A stretch of 54,975 bases of DNA from an uncultured Gammaproteobacteria bacterium. Lineage in GTDB: Bacteria; Pseudomonadota; Gammaproteobacteria; GCA-002705445; GCA-002716945. Position 1 is the first letter of the stretch; each line of letters opens with the position of its first letter. Shown here in pieces: positions 36,680 through 48,700 of the stretch. The notes beneath the pieces were generated by a model, which saw only the letters and a list, made by a program, of their open reading frames with translations, was not told where the DNA came from and did no database searches. The stretch spans positions 1 through 54,975 of the forward strand of contig CAJWPJ010000005.1 of NCBI GenBank assembly GCA_913045115.1. Reading direction: 5' to 3'. The position numbers were made by a program, and so were the translations under genes.

Positions 36680-37254
36680 ACTATCGTTGCCTTTTCAAGG
36701 TGTTCAAGAATATTTAGATCAATCACGACATTATCATGCTTCATCAGGACATACGGATTGATTTCTCTATAATCAAGAACAGATATATCCTTTATATTTC
36801 TTAAAGAGAAGAAAGCATTGGGATTATCAAGAGTTGTAATAAATAATGCATTAACTACTTTTAATTCGTCCAGAAGCGCTTTTCCTAATTTTGTTTTCTT
36901 ATCAGGAAAAGACAGCTTATCCGTTGAGTGAAGCCTTCCTCTTTTTAGAAGTTCATTAAAGATGCAATTCAGGGCTCCTCTGTACATTTTTTTATTAATT
37001 TTCTTAGAAAAGTGTTTGGGTCTTGCAGCAAATGTTACACCACCAGTTCTCCAAATAGGGCTTCTTGTTGTTCCGGCTCTAGCTCTTCCTGAGCCTTTTT
37101 GAGGTCGGGGCTTAGCACCACCACCACTTACAGCAGATCTATTTTTTTGAGCTTTAGTTCCACTCCTCTGATTTGACATGAAATCTGTAATAACTTGATG
37201 AACTAGCGCCTCATTGAATTCTTTTGTAAATATTTTAGAAAGCTCTTTACTCAT
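36676..37254 (-). CDS. rplD: Ribosomal protein L4
   Basis: uL4; in E. coli it also represses the S10 operon. The ATG at 37254 gives 192 residues starting MSKELSKIFTKEFNEALVHQV, a shorter N terminus than E. coli L4 (201). Longer in-frame starts up to 37350 lie inside rplC and encode unrelated residues. The tunnel loop RSGTKAQKNRSAVSGGGAKPR and RARAGTTRSPIWRTGGVTF are intact. The start overlaps the rplC stop by 8 nt (ATGAGTAA). Confidence 0.93.
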   Translation of the reverse strand: MSKELSKIFTKEFNEALVHQVITDFMSNQRSGTKAQKNRSAVSGGGAKPRPQKGSGRARAGTTRSPIWRTGGVTFAARPKHFSKKINKKMYRGALNCIFNELLKRGRLHSTDKLSFPDKKTKLGKALLDELKVVNALFITTLDNPNAFFSLRNIKDISVLDYREINPYVLMKHDNVVIDLNILEHLEKATIV

Positions 37255-38056
37255 CTTTACTGCTCTCATTATTTTTATCACTATCAGGTTGAGTTTCTTT
37301 TGACGTTGATGGGTTATCCATGGCTTCATTTGCATTGTCTGAACTAGCATCTAAAGTCTCTGTAGAATCGTTAGATTTGGTTAGTGATTGTTCATTTTCT
37401 GTAAAAATTTCTTTTGGAGTGTATTTCTTTTCTGTTGGTTTGATTATAACGACACTGCCTTTATGTCCAGGAATGGAACCTTTCACAAGCATGATATTTT
37501 CATCAGTCATAATTTTAACAATAGTTAAATTTTGTATCGTTCTGTTTACATTACCGAGGTGCCCAGGCATTTTTTTACCTTTAAAAACACGACCTGGATC
37601 CTGACATTGCCCTGTAGAGCCTAGAGCTCGATGCGAAATTGAGTTGCCATGAGTTGCGTCTTGTGTTTTGAAATGATGTCTTTTGACTCCCCCTTGAAAA
37701 CCTTTACCTAATGTTTTTCCAGTGATATCAACATGCTCTCCAGCTTTGAATGTGTCGACGCTAATGTCGGAACCAACACTTAAACCCTCGTCAATTTCTT
37801 TTACCCTAAATTCAACAAGACCCTTTGCGGGTTTAATATTAGCTTTTTTATAGTGGCCAGTGAGAGACTTGTTCAGTCGACTCTCTTTTTGACTCCCGTA
37901 AGCAACTTGAATAGCTGAATATCCATCACGTTCAGATGATTTGATTTGAGAGATTCTATTTGAGTCAACGTTGATGACAGTTACAGGAATAGAAGTACCC
38001 GATTCGTCAAATACGCGGGTCATACCTGTTTTTATGCCTACTAGGCCTATGCTCAT
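37247..38056 (-). CDS. rplC: Ribosomal protein L3 with acidic C-terminal tail
   Basis: uL3 of the large subunit. The first about 211 residues match normal L3 (GLVGIKTGMTRVFDESG, KGFQGGVKRHHF, GSTGQCQDPGRVFKGKKMPGH, ending LVKGSIPGHKGSVVIIKP). E. coli L3 stops here at 209 residues. This protein continues for about 58 residues (212-269) rich in Ser, Asp, Glu, Asn and Thr (15 acidic against 5 Lys), predicted disordered. The tail is in frame, has no internal stop and overlaps the rplD start. Its function is unknown. Confidence 0.96.
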   Translation of the reverse strand: MSIGLVGIKTGMTRVFDESGTSIPVTVINVDSNRISQIKSSERDGYSAIQVAYGSQKESRLNKSLTGHYKKANIKPAKGLVEFRVKEIDEGLSVGSDISVDTFKAGEHVDITGKTLGKGFQGGVKRHHFKTQDATHGNSISHRALGSTGQCQDPGRVFKGKKMPGHLGNVNRTIQNLTIVKIMTDENIMLVKGSIPGHKGSVVIIKPTEKKYTPKEIFTENEQSLTKSNDSTETLDASSDNANEAMDNPSTSKETQPDSDKNNESSKDE

Positions 38057-38113
38057 TTTCTTGTCCTCAAAATGATAAAAAGTTAGTTAATTTAGTTATA
38101 TTTAAGGTGCTGA

Positions 38114-38141
38114 ATCTTAACATAAAATTTGAAAATGTTAC
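38114..38141 (-). promoter_or_regulatory. Possible rplC promoter in the rpsJ-rplC gap
   Basis: The 134-nt space between rpsJ and rplC is the largest gap in the ribosomal run. On the minus strand GTAACA (38141-38136) and TAAGAT (38119-38114) are 16 bp apart. A small GGCT-CAAT-AGCC hairpin lies just downstream of rpsJ without a T-run. This may be where a separate L3-onward transcript starts. Confidence 0.35.
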
Positions 38142-38190
38142 ACTTTTTTAAGGTTTTTTGGGCTATTGAGCCTTATTTTAGGAGAAAAGA

Positions 38191-38520
38191 TTAACTAAGC
38201 TCTATTTGTACATCAACACCTGCAGCAAGGTCTAATTTCATCAGAGCATCTACAGTTTTGTCAGTAGGCTCAATAATATCCATCAACCTTTTATGAGTAC
38301 GAATTTCGTATTGATCGCGAGCGTCTTTGTCTACGTGAGGAGATACTAGTACAGTAAACCTTTCCTTCTTAGTTGGAAGAGGTATTGGGCCAATAACTCT
38401 AGCTCCTGTTCTTTTAGCTGTCTCTAGAATTTCTTTTGATGAAGCATCAATAAGCTTATGATCAAATGTTTTTAGACGAATCCTGATGTTTTGTGTATTT
38501 TTTTTCTTTTTTGCTACCAT
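38191..38520 (-). CDS. rpsJ: Ribosomal protein S10 (NusE)
   Basis: uS10, 109 residues, small-subunit head and antitermination factor NusE, which bridges to NusG (52128-52655). It has [44 protein letters not shown] and [12 protein letters not shown] short Lys-rich extension (VAKKKKNTQ) precedes the usual start. It directly follows fusA with no tuf gene between them. Confidence 0.97.
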   Translation of the reverse strand: MVAKKKKNTQNIRIRLKTFDHKLIDASSKEILETAKRTGARVIGPIPLPTKKERFTVLVSPHVDKDARDQYEIRTHKRLMDIIEPTDKTVDALMKLDLAAGVDVQIELS

Positions 38521-40620
38521 TTATGAGGCCTTTTCAATTAATTGTTCTGCAATGTTTGAGGGAATCTCAGCATACTTTTCAAATTCCATAGTATATGTAG
38601 CTCTTCCTTGCGTCATTGATCTTAGGTCTGTTGCATATCCAAACATCTCAGAAAGCGGAACTTCTGCTTTAATTATGTTACCCACAACCGTCTCTTCCAT
38701 ACCTTGAATTATACCTCTACGCCTATTTAAGTCACCTGTGACATCACCTAAGTAATCTCCTGGCGTTACAGCCTCTACTTTCATGACAGGTTCTAATAAT
38801 ACTGGGTTAGCTTTTTTAGCTCCTTCTTTAAAAGCTTGTGATCCTGCGACCTTAAATGCTACTTCACTTGAGTCAACATCATGAAATGAGCCGTCATACA
38901 ATGTTACCTTTACATCAACAACAGGATATCCACCAATGACACCATTCTCCATTTGTTCAACGACACCTTTATCAACAGGCCCTATGAATTCTTTAGGGAT
39001 TGCTCCACCTACAATTTCATTAACAAATTCATATCCTTTGCCAGGTTCTTGAGGTTCTATTTTTAACCAAACATGACCATACTGACCTTTACCACCACTC
39101 TGCTTGACGTATTTTGCCTCTTGTTCAATTGGTTTCCTTATGGTTTCTCTATATGCAACTTGTGGCTTCCCTATTGTAGCCTCTACATTAAATTCTCTTT
39201 TCATTCGATCCACAATTATGTCTAGATGTAATTCTCCCATTCCTGAAATAATTGTTTGGTTAGACTCTTCATCTGTGGCGACTCTGAAAGACGGATCTTC
39301 TTGTGCTAGTTTTCCAAGCGCCAAACCCATTTTCTCTTGATCATCTTTTGTTTTTGGCTCTACAGCAATTGAGATGACTGGTTCTGGGAACTCCATTCTT
39401 TCAAGCGTGATTACAGAAGATGGGTCGCACAATGTATCGCCAGTTGTAACTTGTTTTAATCCAACAGCAGCAGCAATGTCACCTGCTCTTACTTCTTTAA
39501 TCTCTTCTCTTGAGTTTGAGTGCATCTGAAGTATCCTTCCTATACGCTCTTTTTTTTGAGTTACAGCATTGTAAACAGTATCTCCAGCTTTCAAGACTCC
39601 TGAGTACACTCTAAAGAATGCGAGTGTTCCGACAAAGGGGTCTGTCGCGATCTTAAATGCTAGTGATGCAAATGGTTCATCATCAGATGATTCTCTTACA
39701 CCCTCGGTGTTATCTTTGTCATCATTAATCCCTTTAATTGCTGGTACATCAAGAGGAGATGGCATGAAATCAATTACAGAATCTAACATTGCTTGTACAC
39801 CTTTATTCTTAAATGCTGTACCACATGAAACTAATACAATTTCATTAGATAGTGTTTGTAATCTCAAGCCTTGAATAATTTGCTGTCTGGTAAGCTCCCC
39901 ATTATTCAAGTATGCTTCCATCAATTCTTCATTAGCTTCAGCGGCCGTCTCAACTAGTTGTTCGTGCAGCTCATCGGACTTAGCCTTGAGTTCATCAGGT
40001 ATATCTACCTCATCAAATTTCATACCCTTAGATTCCTCGTCCCATATGATAGCTTTCATATCTATTAAATTGATAACACCTTTGAAGTTATCCTCTGCAC
40101 CAATAGGAACTTGGAGCGGTACTGGTTTTGAACCTAGACGAGACTTTATTTGATCAACGACGCGGAAAAAGTCGGCTCCAGCTCTATCCATTTTATTTAC
40201 AAAAGCCATTCGGGGCACACTATATTTGTTTGCTTGTCTCCACACAGTCTCAGATTGTGGTTCAACTCCGCCAACTGCGCAAAAAACAGCCACTGCTCCA
40301 TCTAGAACCCTCAGTGACCTCTCTACCTCGATGGTGAAATCAACATGGCCTGGAGTATCAATGATATTTATTCTGTGTTCATCATATTGCCCAGTGCTTC
40401 CACTCCAAAAACAGGTTGTCGCAGCAGATGTTATTGTAATTCCTCTTTCTTGCTCTTGTTCCATCCAGTCCATAGTGGCTGCCCCATCATGAACTTCACC
40501 TATTTTATGAGAAACACCGGTGTAGTAAAGTATGCGCTCGGTCGTAGTTGTTTTACCAGCATCAATATGTGCCATGATACCTATGTTTCTGTAATGTGTT
40601 AGCTCAGTAGTTCTAGCCAT
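38521..40620 (-). CDS. fusA: Elongation factor G
   Basis: Translocation GTPase, 699 residues. The G motifs are [17 protein letters not shown] (about 13-29), DTPGHVDF and [10 protein letters not shown]. Domain IV has the [12 protein letters not shown] and [10 protein letters not shown] segments. The sequence runs through to domain V without interruption. It lies in the str-type order rpsL-rpsG-fusA. Confidence 0.98.
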   Translation of the reverse strand: MARTTELTHYRNIGIMAHIDAGKTTTTERILYYTGVSHKIGEVHDGAATMDWMEQEQERGITITSAATTCFWSGSTGQYDEHRINIIDTPGHVDFTIEVERSLRVLDGAVAVFCAVGGVEPQSETVWRQANKYSVPRMAFVNKMDRAGADFFRVVDQIKSRLGSKPVPLQVPIGAEDNFKGVINLIDMKAIIWDEESKGMKFDEVDIPDELKAKSDELHEQLVETAAEANEELMEAYLNNGELTRQQIIQGLRLQTLSNEIVLVSCGTAFKNKGVQAMLDSVIDFMPSPLDVPAIKGINDDKDNTEGVRESSDDEPFASLAFKIATDPFVGTLAFFRVYSGVLKAGDTVYNAVTQKKERIGRILQMHSNSREEIKEVRAGDIAAAVGLKQVTTGDTLCDPSSVITLERMEFPEPVISIAVEPKTKDDQEKMGLALGKLAQEDPSFRVATDEESNQTIISGMGELHLDIIVDRMKREFNVEATIGKPQVAYRETIRKPIEQEAKYVKQSGGKGQYGHVWLKIEPQEPGKGYEFVNEIVGGAIPKEFIGPVDKGVVEQMENGVIGGYPVVDVKVTLYDGSFHDVDSSEVAFKVAGSQAFKEGAKKANPVLLEPVMKVEAVTPGDYLGDVTGDLNRRRGIIQGMEETVVGNIIKAEVPLSEMFGYATDLRSMTQGRATYTMEFEKYAEIPSNIAEQLIEKAS

Positions 40621-40623
40621 GTT

Positions 40624-41094
40624 TTACCACCTATAGTGCGCGAACGCTTTGTTTGCCTCAGCCATTTTATGAGTGTCCTCACGTTTCTTAACAGCCGAAC
40701 CCTTATTGTCTATTGCATCAGTTATTTCTGATGCCAATTTTTCTTTCATAGACTTTTCATTTCTTTTGCTTGCAGCCTCGATAATCCACTTCATTGCAAG
40801 TGATATCTTCCTTTTAGAATTCACTTCAATGGGAACCTGATAATTTGATCCGCCCACTCTTCTTGATTTGACCTCGACAGTAGGTCCAACATTTTGAAGT
40901 GCTTTTTCAAGAACTGTTAGAGGTTCTTCTTTAGTTTTTTTTGATGAAATAGACAAAGCGTCATAAACAATTTTTTCAGCTGTTCTTTTTTTACCATCTT
41001 GCATAATCATGTTAGTTAGGCGTGTAACATTCGTACTCTTATAAATAGGATCTGGGATGATTTTCTTTTTTGGGATGTCTCTCTTTCTAGGCAT
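40624..41094 (-). CDS. rpsG: Ribosomal protein S7
   Basis: uS7, 156 residues, primary binder of the 16S 3' domain and, in E. coli, str-operon repressor. [17 protein letters not shown], the beta-hairpin [17 protein letters not shown] and the C-terminal [15 protein letters not shown] are diagnostic. Confidence 0.98.
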   Translation of the reverse strand: MPRKRDIPKKKIIPDPIYKSTNVTRLTNMIMQDGKKRTAEKIVYDALSISSKKTKEEPLTVLEKALQNVGPTVEVKSRRVGGSNYQVPIEVNSKRKISLAMKWIIEAASKRNEKSMKEKLASEITDAIDNKGSAVKKREDTHKMAEANKAFAHYRW

Positions 41095-41097
41095 ATT

Positions 41098-41472
41098 TTA
41101 ACTCTTTGGTCTCTTAGTTCCATATTTGGATCTGCCTTGTTTTCTATTTTCAACACCTTGCGTGTCTAAACTCCCTCTGACAATGTGATACCGTACTCCA
41201 GGTAGATCTTTAACTCTCCCTCCTCTTATTACAACAACAGAGTGTTCCTGAAGATTGTGGCCCTCGCCTCCAATATAAGACGTAACTTCTTGACCATTGG
41301 TTAACCTCACCCGAGCGACCTTTCTAAGTGCAGAGTTTGGCTTTTTTGGTGTAGTCGTGTAAACACGTGTGCATACTCCACGTCTTTGTGGGCAGGACTC
41401 AAGCGCAGGGACATCAGATTTTGTAATCTTTGATTTCCTTGGTTTTCTAACAAGTTGATTAATAGTAGCCAT
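41098..41472 (-). CDS. rpsL: Ribosomal protein S12
   Basis: uS12, 124 residues, decoding-centre protein. [21 protein letters not shown] and [12 protein letters not shown] keep the wild-type Lys residues at the streptomycin-relevant positions (E. coli K43 and K88 equivalents). It is preceded by AGGAG and a strong promoter. Confidence 0.98.
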   Translation of the reverse strand: MATINQLVRKPRKSKITKSDVPALESCPQRRGVCTRVYTTTPKKPNSALRKVARVRLTNGQEVTSYIGGEGHNLQEHSVVVIRGGRVKDLPGVRYHIVRGSLDTQGVENRKQGRSKYGTKRPKS

Positions 41473-41495
41473 ATTTCTCCTGACAAGTATGCGAA

Positions 41496-41524
41496 ATTTT
41501 ATTGGTACAGCAAGTATGTGTCAA
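41496..41524 (-). promoter_or_regulatory. Strong sigma70-type promoter of rpsL
   Basis: On the minus strand a consensus TTGACA (41524-41519) is separated by exactly 17 bp from TAAAAT (41501-41496). The predicted start is near 41489 and the leader is 15-20 nt with AGGAG (41481-41477). It lies in the 86-nt rpoC-rpsL spacer, so the str/S10/spc/alpha genes can be transcribed separately from rpoBC. A direct repeat CAAGTATG occurs twice in this spacer. Confidence 0.75.
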
Positions 41525-41558
41525 GAAATGATTAACATTATATGAAAAAAACATATTT

Positions 41559-44500
41559 TTAATCTTTAAAAAGATCTTCAGCGGTCGTTTCAGGTGACTT
41601 TTCCGGAATAATATTTATTTCGCTTGCTATTTCTTTCTCAAGCATTTCCTCAAAAGATTCATTTTCCTCATTTTGAGTCGATAGGCCTGTTCCACATGGC
41701 AGCAGTCTACCTACGACAACGTTTTCTTTTAAGCCCCTAAGTTTATCTTTTCTCCCATTTACAGCTGCATCCGTTAGGACACGGGTTGTCTCTTGGAAAG
41801 AGGCAGCAGAAATGAATGACTCAGTTACCAGTGACGCTTTAGTAATTCCCAGTAACATAGGGTTGTATGTAGGTAGTTGAGCATCAGGATTTTTGGATTT
41901 TAGGGAATCCATTATTTCAAGAAGCTGAGTTTTTTCCATCTGCTCTCCAGACATTAGAGATGTATCTCCTGGAAATACTATTTCTACCTTCCTTAGCATT
42001 TGTCTTAGTATAACTTCGATATGTTTGTCGTTAATAGCTACACCTTGGAGTCTGTAAACATCTTGAACTTCCTTGACTAAATGCTCCGCAAGGTCTGTAA
42101 TTCCTCTATATGCAAGTATGTCGTGAGGGTCAAGCTCACCATCCGAAATGATCTCGCCTTGGGTAACGCTTGCTCCTTCAAAAACATTTAGTAATTTAGT
42201 TTTATTTAACATTTGTACATGCTCATTACCATCCTTATCAGTTATTATGAGTCTACGCTTACCTTTGGTTTCTTTTCCAAAAGATACAACTCCAGTTTCT
42301 ACGGCGAGTTCTGCTTTATCCTTTGGTTCTCTTGCTTCAAATAAATCAGCTACTCTTGGTAAGCCGCCTGTAATGTCTCTGGTACCAGATGTTTCTCTAG
42401 GTGTTCTTGCTATTACATCACCGATACCTACCTTGCTTCCTGATGTTAGATTAACCGTTGAGTTAGAGGGTAAGTGGTAATGCGCAGGAAGATTAGAATT
42501 AGCTAGGGTTAACTCCTTGCCTTTTCCATCGACTAATTTAATCATAGGTTTTCTATTTTTATCAAAAGATGCGCTCGTTGTGTCTTTAACCTTGATTGAG
42601 GTAATACCTGTTAATTCATCAATGATATTTTCCACACTTATACCATCTTCAAAATCTTCAAACTCAATTATCCCTGCAGTTTCAGTAATAATTGGTGTTG
42701 AATGAGGGTCCCATGTAACTATATTTGCTCCTCTTTCAACTTTTTCAGCATCAACAGTTTTTATAATCGCGCCATATGGAATTTTATATCTCTCTTTCTC
42801 TCTGCCGCTGTCATCTAGAATTCCTAATTCACCAGACCTTGATACTGCTACTATCTCTTTTTGACTATTAATGACGGTTTTTAAATTATGATATCTTATA
42901 GTTCCTGAGTTTTTCACTTCGATGCTATTAGCAGCTACTGCTCTTGAGGCTGCACCTCCAATATGGAAAGTTCTCATAGTCAGCTGTGTGCCTGGCTCGC
43001 CGATAGACTGTGCTGCAACAACACCAACTGCCTCACCAATGCTAACCTGTCTTCCTTTAGCTAAATCTCGGCCATAACATTTGGCACAAACACCATGTCT
43101 GATGTCGCATGTTATTACGGATCTCACCCAAACCTCGTCAATTGCATTTTGCTCTAAGAGTGAGACATTACTCTCATCAAGTAATGTGTCTTTCGGAAGT
43201 ATTATAGATTTTGTTTTTGGATCCACAAGATCATGCAAGAGTGTTCTACCCAATACTCTTTCATTTAATGGTTCAACAATATCTCCACCTTCAATGAGTG
43301 GTTTCATCAAGATTCCATTCGTTGTGCCACAATCATCTTCCGTTACAACTAGGTCTTGTGATACATCAACAAGTCGTCTTGTTAAATAACCTGAATTAGC
43401 TGTTTTTAATGCCGTGTCAGCTAGTCCTTTTCGAGCACCGTGTGTTGATATAAAGTACTGCATTACATCTAATCCCTCTCGAAAGTTAGCTGTTATTGGT
43501 GTTTCTATAATAGAGCCATCGGGTTTTGCCATAAGGCCTCTCATCCCAGATAATTGTCTGATTTGTGCTGCGGAACCTCGTGCACCAGAGTCTGCCATCA
43601 TGTAAATTGAGTTAAAAGATTTATGTTCAACTTTTTTACCATCTGATGATTTTGTAGTCTCAGTGCCAAGTTGTTTCATCATAGCTTGAGAGACTTGATC
43701 ATTCGTATGTGACCATATATCAACAACTTTGTTATAGCGTTCGCCAGCTGTCAATAAACCAGAATTATATTGTTTTTCTATGTCCTTAACTTCTTTTTCT
43801 GCTTTTGCTGTTATAGTAGTTTTCTCTTTCGGTATCACCATATCATCTACACCAATTGACACGCCAGCAAGAGTTGAATACTTGAAACCCATATTTTTTA
43901 TTTGATCCGCAAATAAAACTGTCTCTTTCAAACCAGCAAGCCTATATGCCACATCGAATAATTTAGAGATAGCTTTTTTATTTAAATCCTTGTCGATAAA
44001 TGAATATGGAATATTTTTAGGAAGTATCTCGGATATTAAAGCTCGGCCAGTCGTTGTGTTAATAATTTTAGTTTTTTCGACAAGCTTTTCTCCTTCATAC
44101 TCTGTGACCTTCATTCTAACTTTAATCTTTGCGTGCATATCCACAAGTTTTGATTGGTAAGCTTTTGAGACTTCTTCAATATCAGTAAAGATCATGCCTT
44201 CGCCTTTACAGTTGGGTTTTTCTCTAGACATATAATAAATGCCCAAGACCATATCTTGAGAAGGAACTATAATAGGACTTCCATTAGATGGGGATAGAAT
44301 ATTATTAGTGGCCATCATTAACACTCTTGCTTCTGTTTGAGCCTCTACAGACAACGGCACATGCACTGCCATTTGATCTCCATCAAAATCTGCATTGAAT
44401 GCTGCGCAAACAAGAGGATGTAATTGAATTGCTTTGCCTTCAATTAAAACTGGTTCGAATGCTTGTATTCCAAGACGGTGAAGTGTTGGGGCACGATTTA

Positions 44501-45767
44501 ATAAAACAGGATACTCTTTAATTATCTCTTCTAAAATATCCCAGACTTCTTCTCCCTCTTTTTCAACGACTTTTTTTGCTGACTTAATTGTTGTTGTTAT
44601 TCCTCTAGTCTGAAGCTTCCCAAAAATATGAGGTTTGAAAAGCTCCAAAGCCATTTTTTTAGGTATACCACACTGATGTAATCTCAGTGTTGGGCCGACA
44701 ACAATTACAGACCTACCGGAATAATCTACTCGTTTTCCAAGAAGATTCTGTCTAAATCTTCCTCCTTTACCTTTGATCATGTCTGCAAGAGACTTAAGAG
44801 GCCTCTTGTTTGTTCCGGTGATAGCTCTTCCTCTTCGACCATTATCTAATAAGGCATCTACAGATTCTTGTAACATCCTTTTCTCATTTCTAACTATTAT
44901 GTCTGGGGCTTTCAACTCTAAAAGTCTCTTGAGTCTATTATTTCTATTAATAACCCTTCTGTATAAATCATTTAAATCAGACGTGGCAAAACGACCACCC
45001 TCGAGTGGGACTAGTGGTCTAAGATCCGGCGGAAGAATTGGTAAGACATCAAGAATCATCCACTCAGGTTTATTGCCTGAATTAATAAATGACTCTATGA
45101 GTTTTAGTCGTTTGATATTTCTCTTATTCTTTGCTTGTGATTTAGTAACTTTAATTTCTTCCAATAATTCTTCGTATGCTTTTTCTAAATCTATACTCTG
45201 AAGTAATTCTTTGATGGCCTCCGCCCCCATACCGACTTTAATCTCGTTACCATACTCCTCTATTGCCTGATTATACATTTCCTCATTTAATAATGAGCCT
45301 GTTTCATATGGTGTTAGCCCACCGTCTATCACTATAAAAGCCTCGAAATATAACACTTTCTCTATTTGTCTCAGTGTCATATCCATCATCAAACCTATTC
45401 TTGATGGTAAAGATCTGAGGAACCAAATATGTGCAACAGGCGCAGCTAACTCAATATGCCCCATTCTTTCTCTTCTAACTTTGGATAATGTGACCTCTAC
45501 TCCACATTTTTCACAAACTACACCCCTGTGTTTGAGACGCTTGTATTTCCCGCACAAGCACTCGTAATCTTTTACTGGACCAAAGATCTTCGCGCAGAAT
45601 AATCCATCTCTCTCTGGCTTAAATGTTCTATAGTTAATCGTTTCTGGTTTTTTGACTTCGCCATAAGACCATGACCTCATAAGATCAGGAGATGCAAGCG
45701 ATATCTTTATATGGTCAAACTTTTTGTCATTACTATTCTTTTTAAACATATTTAATATTTCTTGCAT
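41559..45767 (-). CDS. rpoC: RNA polymerase beta-prime subunit
   Basis: Catalytic RNA polymerase subunit, 1402 residues (E. coli 1407). The N-terminal zinc finger ([21 protein letters not shown]), the active-site [12 protein letters not shown], the bridge-helix and trigger-loop region ([16 protein letters not shown]) and the second cysteine cluster ([13 protein letters not shown]) are all present. The start is ATG at 45767. It is separated from rpoB by 8 nt. Confidence 0.98.
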   Translation of the reverse strand: MQEILNMFKKNSNDKKFDHIKISLASPDLMRSWSYGEVKKPETINYRTFKPERDGLFCAKIFGPVKDYECLCGKYKRLKHRGVVCEKCGVEVTLSKVRRERMGHIELAAPVAHIWFLRSLPSRIGLMMDMTLRQIEKVLYFEAFIVIDGGLTPYETGSLLNEEMYNQAIEEYGNEIKVGMGAEAIKELLQSIDLEKAYEELLEEIKVTKSQAKNKRNIKRLKLIESFINSGNKPEWMILDVLPILPPDLRPLVPLEGGRFATSDLNDLYRRVINRNNRLKRLLELKAPDIIVRNEKRMLQESVDALLDNGRRGRAITGTNKRPLKSLADMIKGKGGRFRQNLLGKRVDYSGRSVIVVGPTLRLHQCGIPKKMALELFKPHIFGKLQTRGITTTIKSAKKVVEKEGEEVWDILEEIIKEYPVLLNRAPTLHRLGIQAFEPVLIEGKAIQLHPLVCAAFNADFDGDQMAVHVPLSVEAQTEARVLMMATNNILSPSNGSPIIVPSQDMVLGIYYMSREKPNCKGEGMIFTDIEEVSKAYQSKLVDMHAKIKVRMKVTEYEGEKLVEKTKIINTTTGRALISEILPKNIPYSFIDKDLNKKAISKLFDVAYRLAGLKETVLFADQIKNMGFKYSTLAGVSIGVDDMVIPKEKTTITAKAEKEVKDIEKQYNSGLLTAGERYNKVVDIWSHTNDQVSQAMMKQLGTETTKSSDGKKVEHKSFNSIYMMADSGARGSAAQIRQLSGMRGLMAKPDGSIIETPITANFREGLDVMQYFISTHGARKGLADTALKTANSGYLTRRLVDVSQDLVVTEDDCGTTNGILMKPLIEGGDIVEPLNERVLGRTLLHDLVDPKTKSIILPKDTLLDESNVSLLEQNAIDEVWVRSVITCDIRHGVCAKCYGRDLAKGRQVSIGEAVGVVAAQSIGEPGTQLTMRTFHIGGAASRAVAANSIEVKNSGTIRYHNLKTVINSQKEIVAVSRSGELGILDDSGREKERYKIPYGAIIKTVDAEKVERGANIVTWDPHSTPIITETAGIIEFEDFEDGISVENIIDELTGITSIKVKDTTSASFDKNRKPMIKLVDGKGKELTLANSNLPAHYHLPSNSTVNLTSGSKVGIGDVIARTPRETSGTRDITGGLPRVADLFEAREPKDKAELAVETGVVSFGKETKGKRRLIITDKDGNEHVQMLNKTKLLNVFEGASVTQGEIISDGELDPHDILAYRGITDLAEHLVKEVQDVYRLQGVAINDKHIEVILRQMLRKVEIVFPGDTSLMSGEQMEKTQLLEIMDSLKSKNPDAQLPTYNPMLLGITKASLVTESFISAASFQETTRVLTDAAVNGRKDKLRGLKENVVVGRLLPCGTGLSTQNEENESFEEMLEKEIASEINIIPEKSPETTAEDLFKD

Positions 45768-45775
45768 AATTTTTC

Positions 45776-48700
45776 CTAGTTTGATTTGTTTTCAGAATCC
45801 AAATCTATGTTGATACTCAATGATCGGATTTCTTTTAATAATACATTGAATGACTCTGGCACGTGCGCTTCAGTAGTGTAATCCCCATCTACAATATTCT
45901 TATAAACCTTGTTTCGTCCAGCAATGTCATCAGACTTAACTGTTAAAACTTCCTGTAGAACATTTGTTGCTCCGTAAGCTTGGAGTGCCCATACTTCCAT
46001 TTCCCCAAATCGTTGACCCCCAAACTGCGCTTTTCCTCCAAGCGGCTGTTGAGTGACAAGACTATATGGGCCAGTTGATCGTGCATGCATTTTATCATCG
46101 ACTAAATGGTTTAATTTTATAATATACATATATCCAATAGTCACCGGTCTTTCGAATTTTTCCCCAGTTCTTCCATCATACAAAATCGATTGTCCACTTA
46201 ATGGTAATTCAGCGAGCTCAAGCATTTTCTTGATCTCATCTTCTGAAGCTCCATCAAAAACCGGAGTTGCCATAGGTATGCCGTTCTTCAGATTGTTTGC
46301 TAGAGTGAGTATTTCCTCATCACTAAATTTGTCTATGGTGTATTTTGTAAAACCTGGACATTCTTTATAAACCTTTGTTATAAACTGCTTTAGTTTTTTG
46401 ATTTCTTGTTGTTCTTTGAGCATTTGATTTATCTTTTCTCCAATGCCATGAGCTGCCCACCCAAGATGTGTCTCCAAGACTTGACCAACGTTCATTCTAG
46501 ATGGCACTCCGAGAGGATTAAGAACGATGTCTACAGGTGTTCCATCTTCACGATGAGGCATGTCCTCAACAGGTATGATTTGAGAGATAACGCCTTTATT
46601 ACCATGGCGCCCAGCCATTTTGTCGCCAGGCTGTAGTGTTCTTTTCACTGCTAGATATACTTTTATTTTCTTTTGAACGCCAGGTCCTAGATCATCTGGC
46701 ATTGTTATTTTCTTTGTTACTTCCTCGAGATCTTGGTTAAACTTACTATGCAAATCATCTATATTGTTTGCAAGGTTTGCAAGACTGATGTTTACCTTTT
46801 CAACCTTTGTTTGTAACTTAAATAAGTCATCATTTGCCACAGTTTCAATTAATGTGGTAGTTAGCTTCGAACCTGATTTTAGATCTAAAACAGCTTTTGA
46901 GAGCGTTTTATTTAAGAGAAGTTTTCTTGCTCTGAGATAGATGGTTTCTTGATTTATTCTTAGTTCATCAACAAGATTTTTCTTAACTTCTTCTATCTGA
47001 GCTTCTTCTATCTCAATAGCTCTCTTATCTTTGTCAATACCTTCTCTAGTAAAAACCCTAACGTCGATTACTGTACCGTCCATACCAGATGGTACCTTTA
47101 GAGAAGAATCTTTAACATCAGATGCTTTTTCTCCAAAAATAGCTCTGAGTAATTTTTCTTCAGGTGTAAGCTGAGTTTCTCCCTTCGGTGTTACTTTACC
47201 AACGAGTATATCACCGGATTTTACTTCGGCCCCAACATATACAATTCCTGATGAGTCGAGTTTATTAAGTAAGTTTTCACTAACGTTAGGAATGTCTGCA
47301 GTTATTTCTTCAGATCCTAATTTTGTATCTCTTGCTACACATTCTAGTTCTTCGATATGGATTGACGTAAATCGATCTTCTCTAACAACTTTTTCCGATA
47401 CAAGAATAGAATCTTCAAAGTTATATCCATTCCATGGCATAAAAGCTATTAATAAATTTTGGCCTAACGCAAGCTCTCCAAGGTCAGTTGATGGGCCATC
47501 AGCAATAGCATCGCCTGCTGTAACTTTATCACCAGGTTTTACAAGAGGTCTCTGATTAATGCATGTATTTTGATTTGTGCGTGTATATTTTGTTAGAGGA
47601 TATATATCAACTCCCGTATCTGAATCATCACCAACATACTTTTCGTCTACATTTACAATAATTCTAGATGCATCAACATAATCAACAACACCATCTCTTC
47701 TTACTTTTACTGATGCGCCAGAATCAACAGCAACAGTTTTCTCCATTCCTGTTCCTACAAGTGGTTTATCAGGTATTAGTAGAGGTACAGCTTGCCTCTG
47801 CATATTAGAACCCATTAATGCTCTGTTAGCGTCGTCATGTTCAAGAAACGGTATCAATGCAGCTGCAACAGACACAACTTGACGGGGTGACACATCCATA
47901 AGTTCGACTTTGTCTGGTGAGGATATTGTAAATTCATTGTTAAAACGGCATGAAATTAAATCTCCAACAATATTATCTTTGGAATCAAGGGTAGTATTAG
48001 CCTGTGCAATCATGTATTTGCTCTCCTCGATGGCTGACAACCATTTAATCTCGTCTCGAACTTTGTTTTTGCTCACAACTCTATAGGGAGTCTCAAGAAA
48101 ACCATAGGAATTAGTTCGTGAATATGTTGCAAGTGAGTTTATAAGACCAATGTTTGGGCCCTCTGGTGTCTCAATCGGGCAGACCCTACCATAATGCGTT
48201 GGATGGACATCTCGTACCTCAAAACCTGCTCTCTCTCTCGTTAGACCTCCTGGACCAAGCGCGGATATTCTCCGTTTATGGGTAATCTCTGCAAGGGGAT
48301 TATTTTGATCCATGAATTGAGATAATTGACTAGTGCCAAAGAATTCCTTAAGAGTCGCAGTTATTGGTTTTGAGTTAACAATATCTTTTGGTTGAAGTTT
48401 TTCTGCTAATTCCATGGTAGTCATCCGTTCTTTGACAGCTTTTTCCACTCTTACCAAGCCAACTCTGAATACATTCTCAACCATTTCTCCAACACATTTA
48501 ACCCTCCTGTTACCAAGATGGTCTATGTCATCAACAGAATCTGATCCATTTCTTATGTTAATGAGGGTTTTGAGTACATCTAATATATCTTCATTAGATA
48601 ATGTAGTCTCTCCTTCCATACTCTCGCGACCAACTCTTGAATTAAATTTCATGCGACCAACATCAGACAAGTCATATCTTTCACTCGACTGAAACAGATT

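Noticed and set aside
41530-41560. ATATG/CATAT hairpin after rpoC as terminator
   Set aside because: A 5-bp AT-only stem with a 7-nt loop is too weak; its T-run faces the plus strand, opposite to rpoC transcription.
48295-48330. Rifampicin- or streptomycin-resistance alleles in rpoB and rpsL
   Set aside because: The classical positions are wild type in both proteins.
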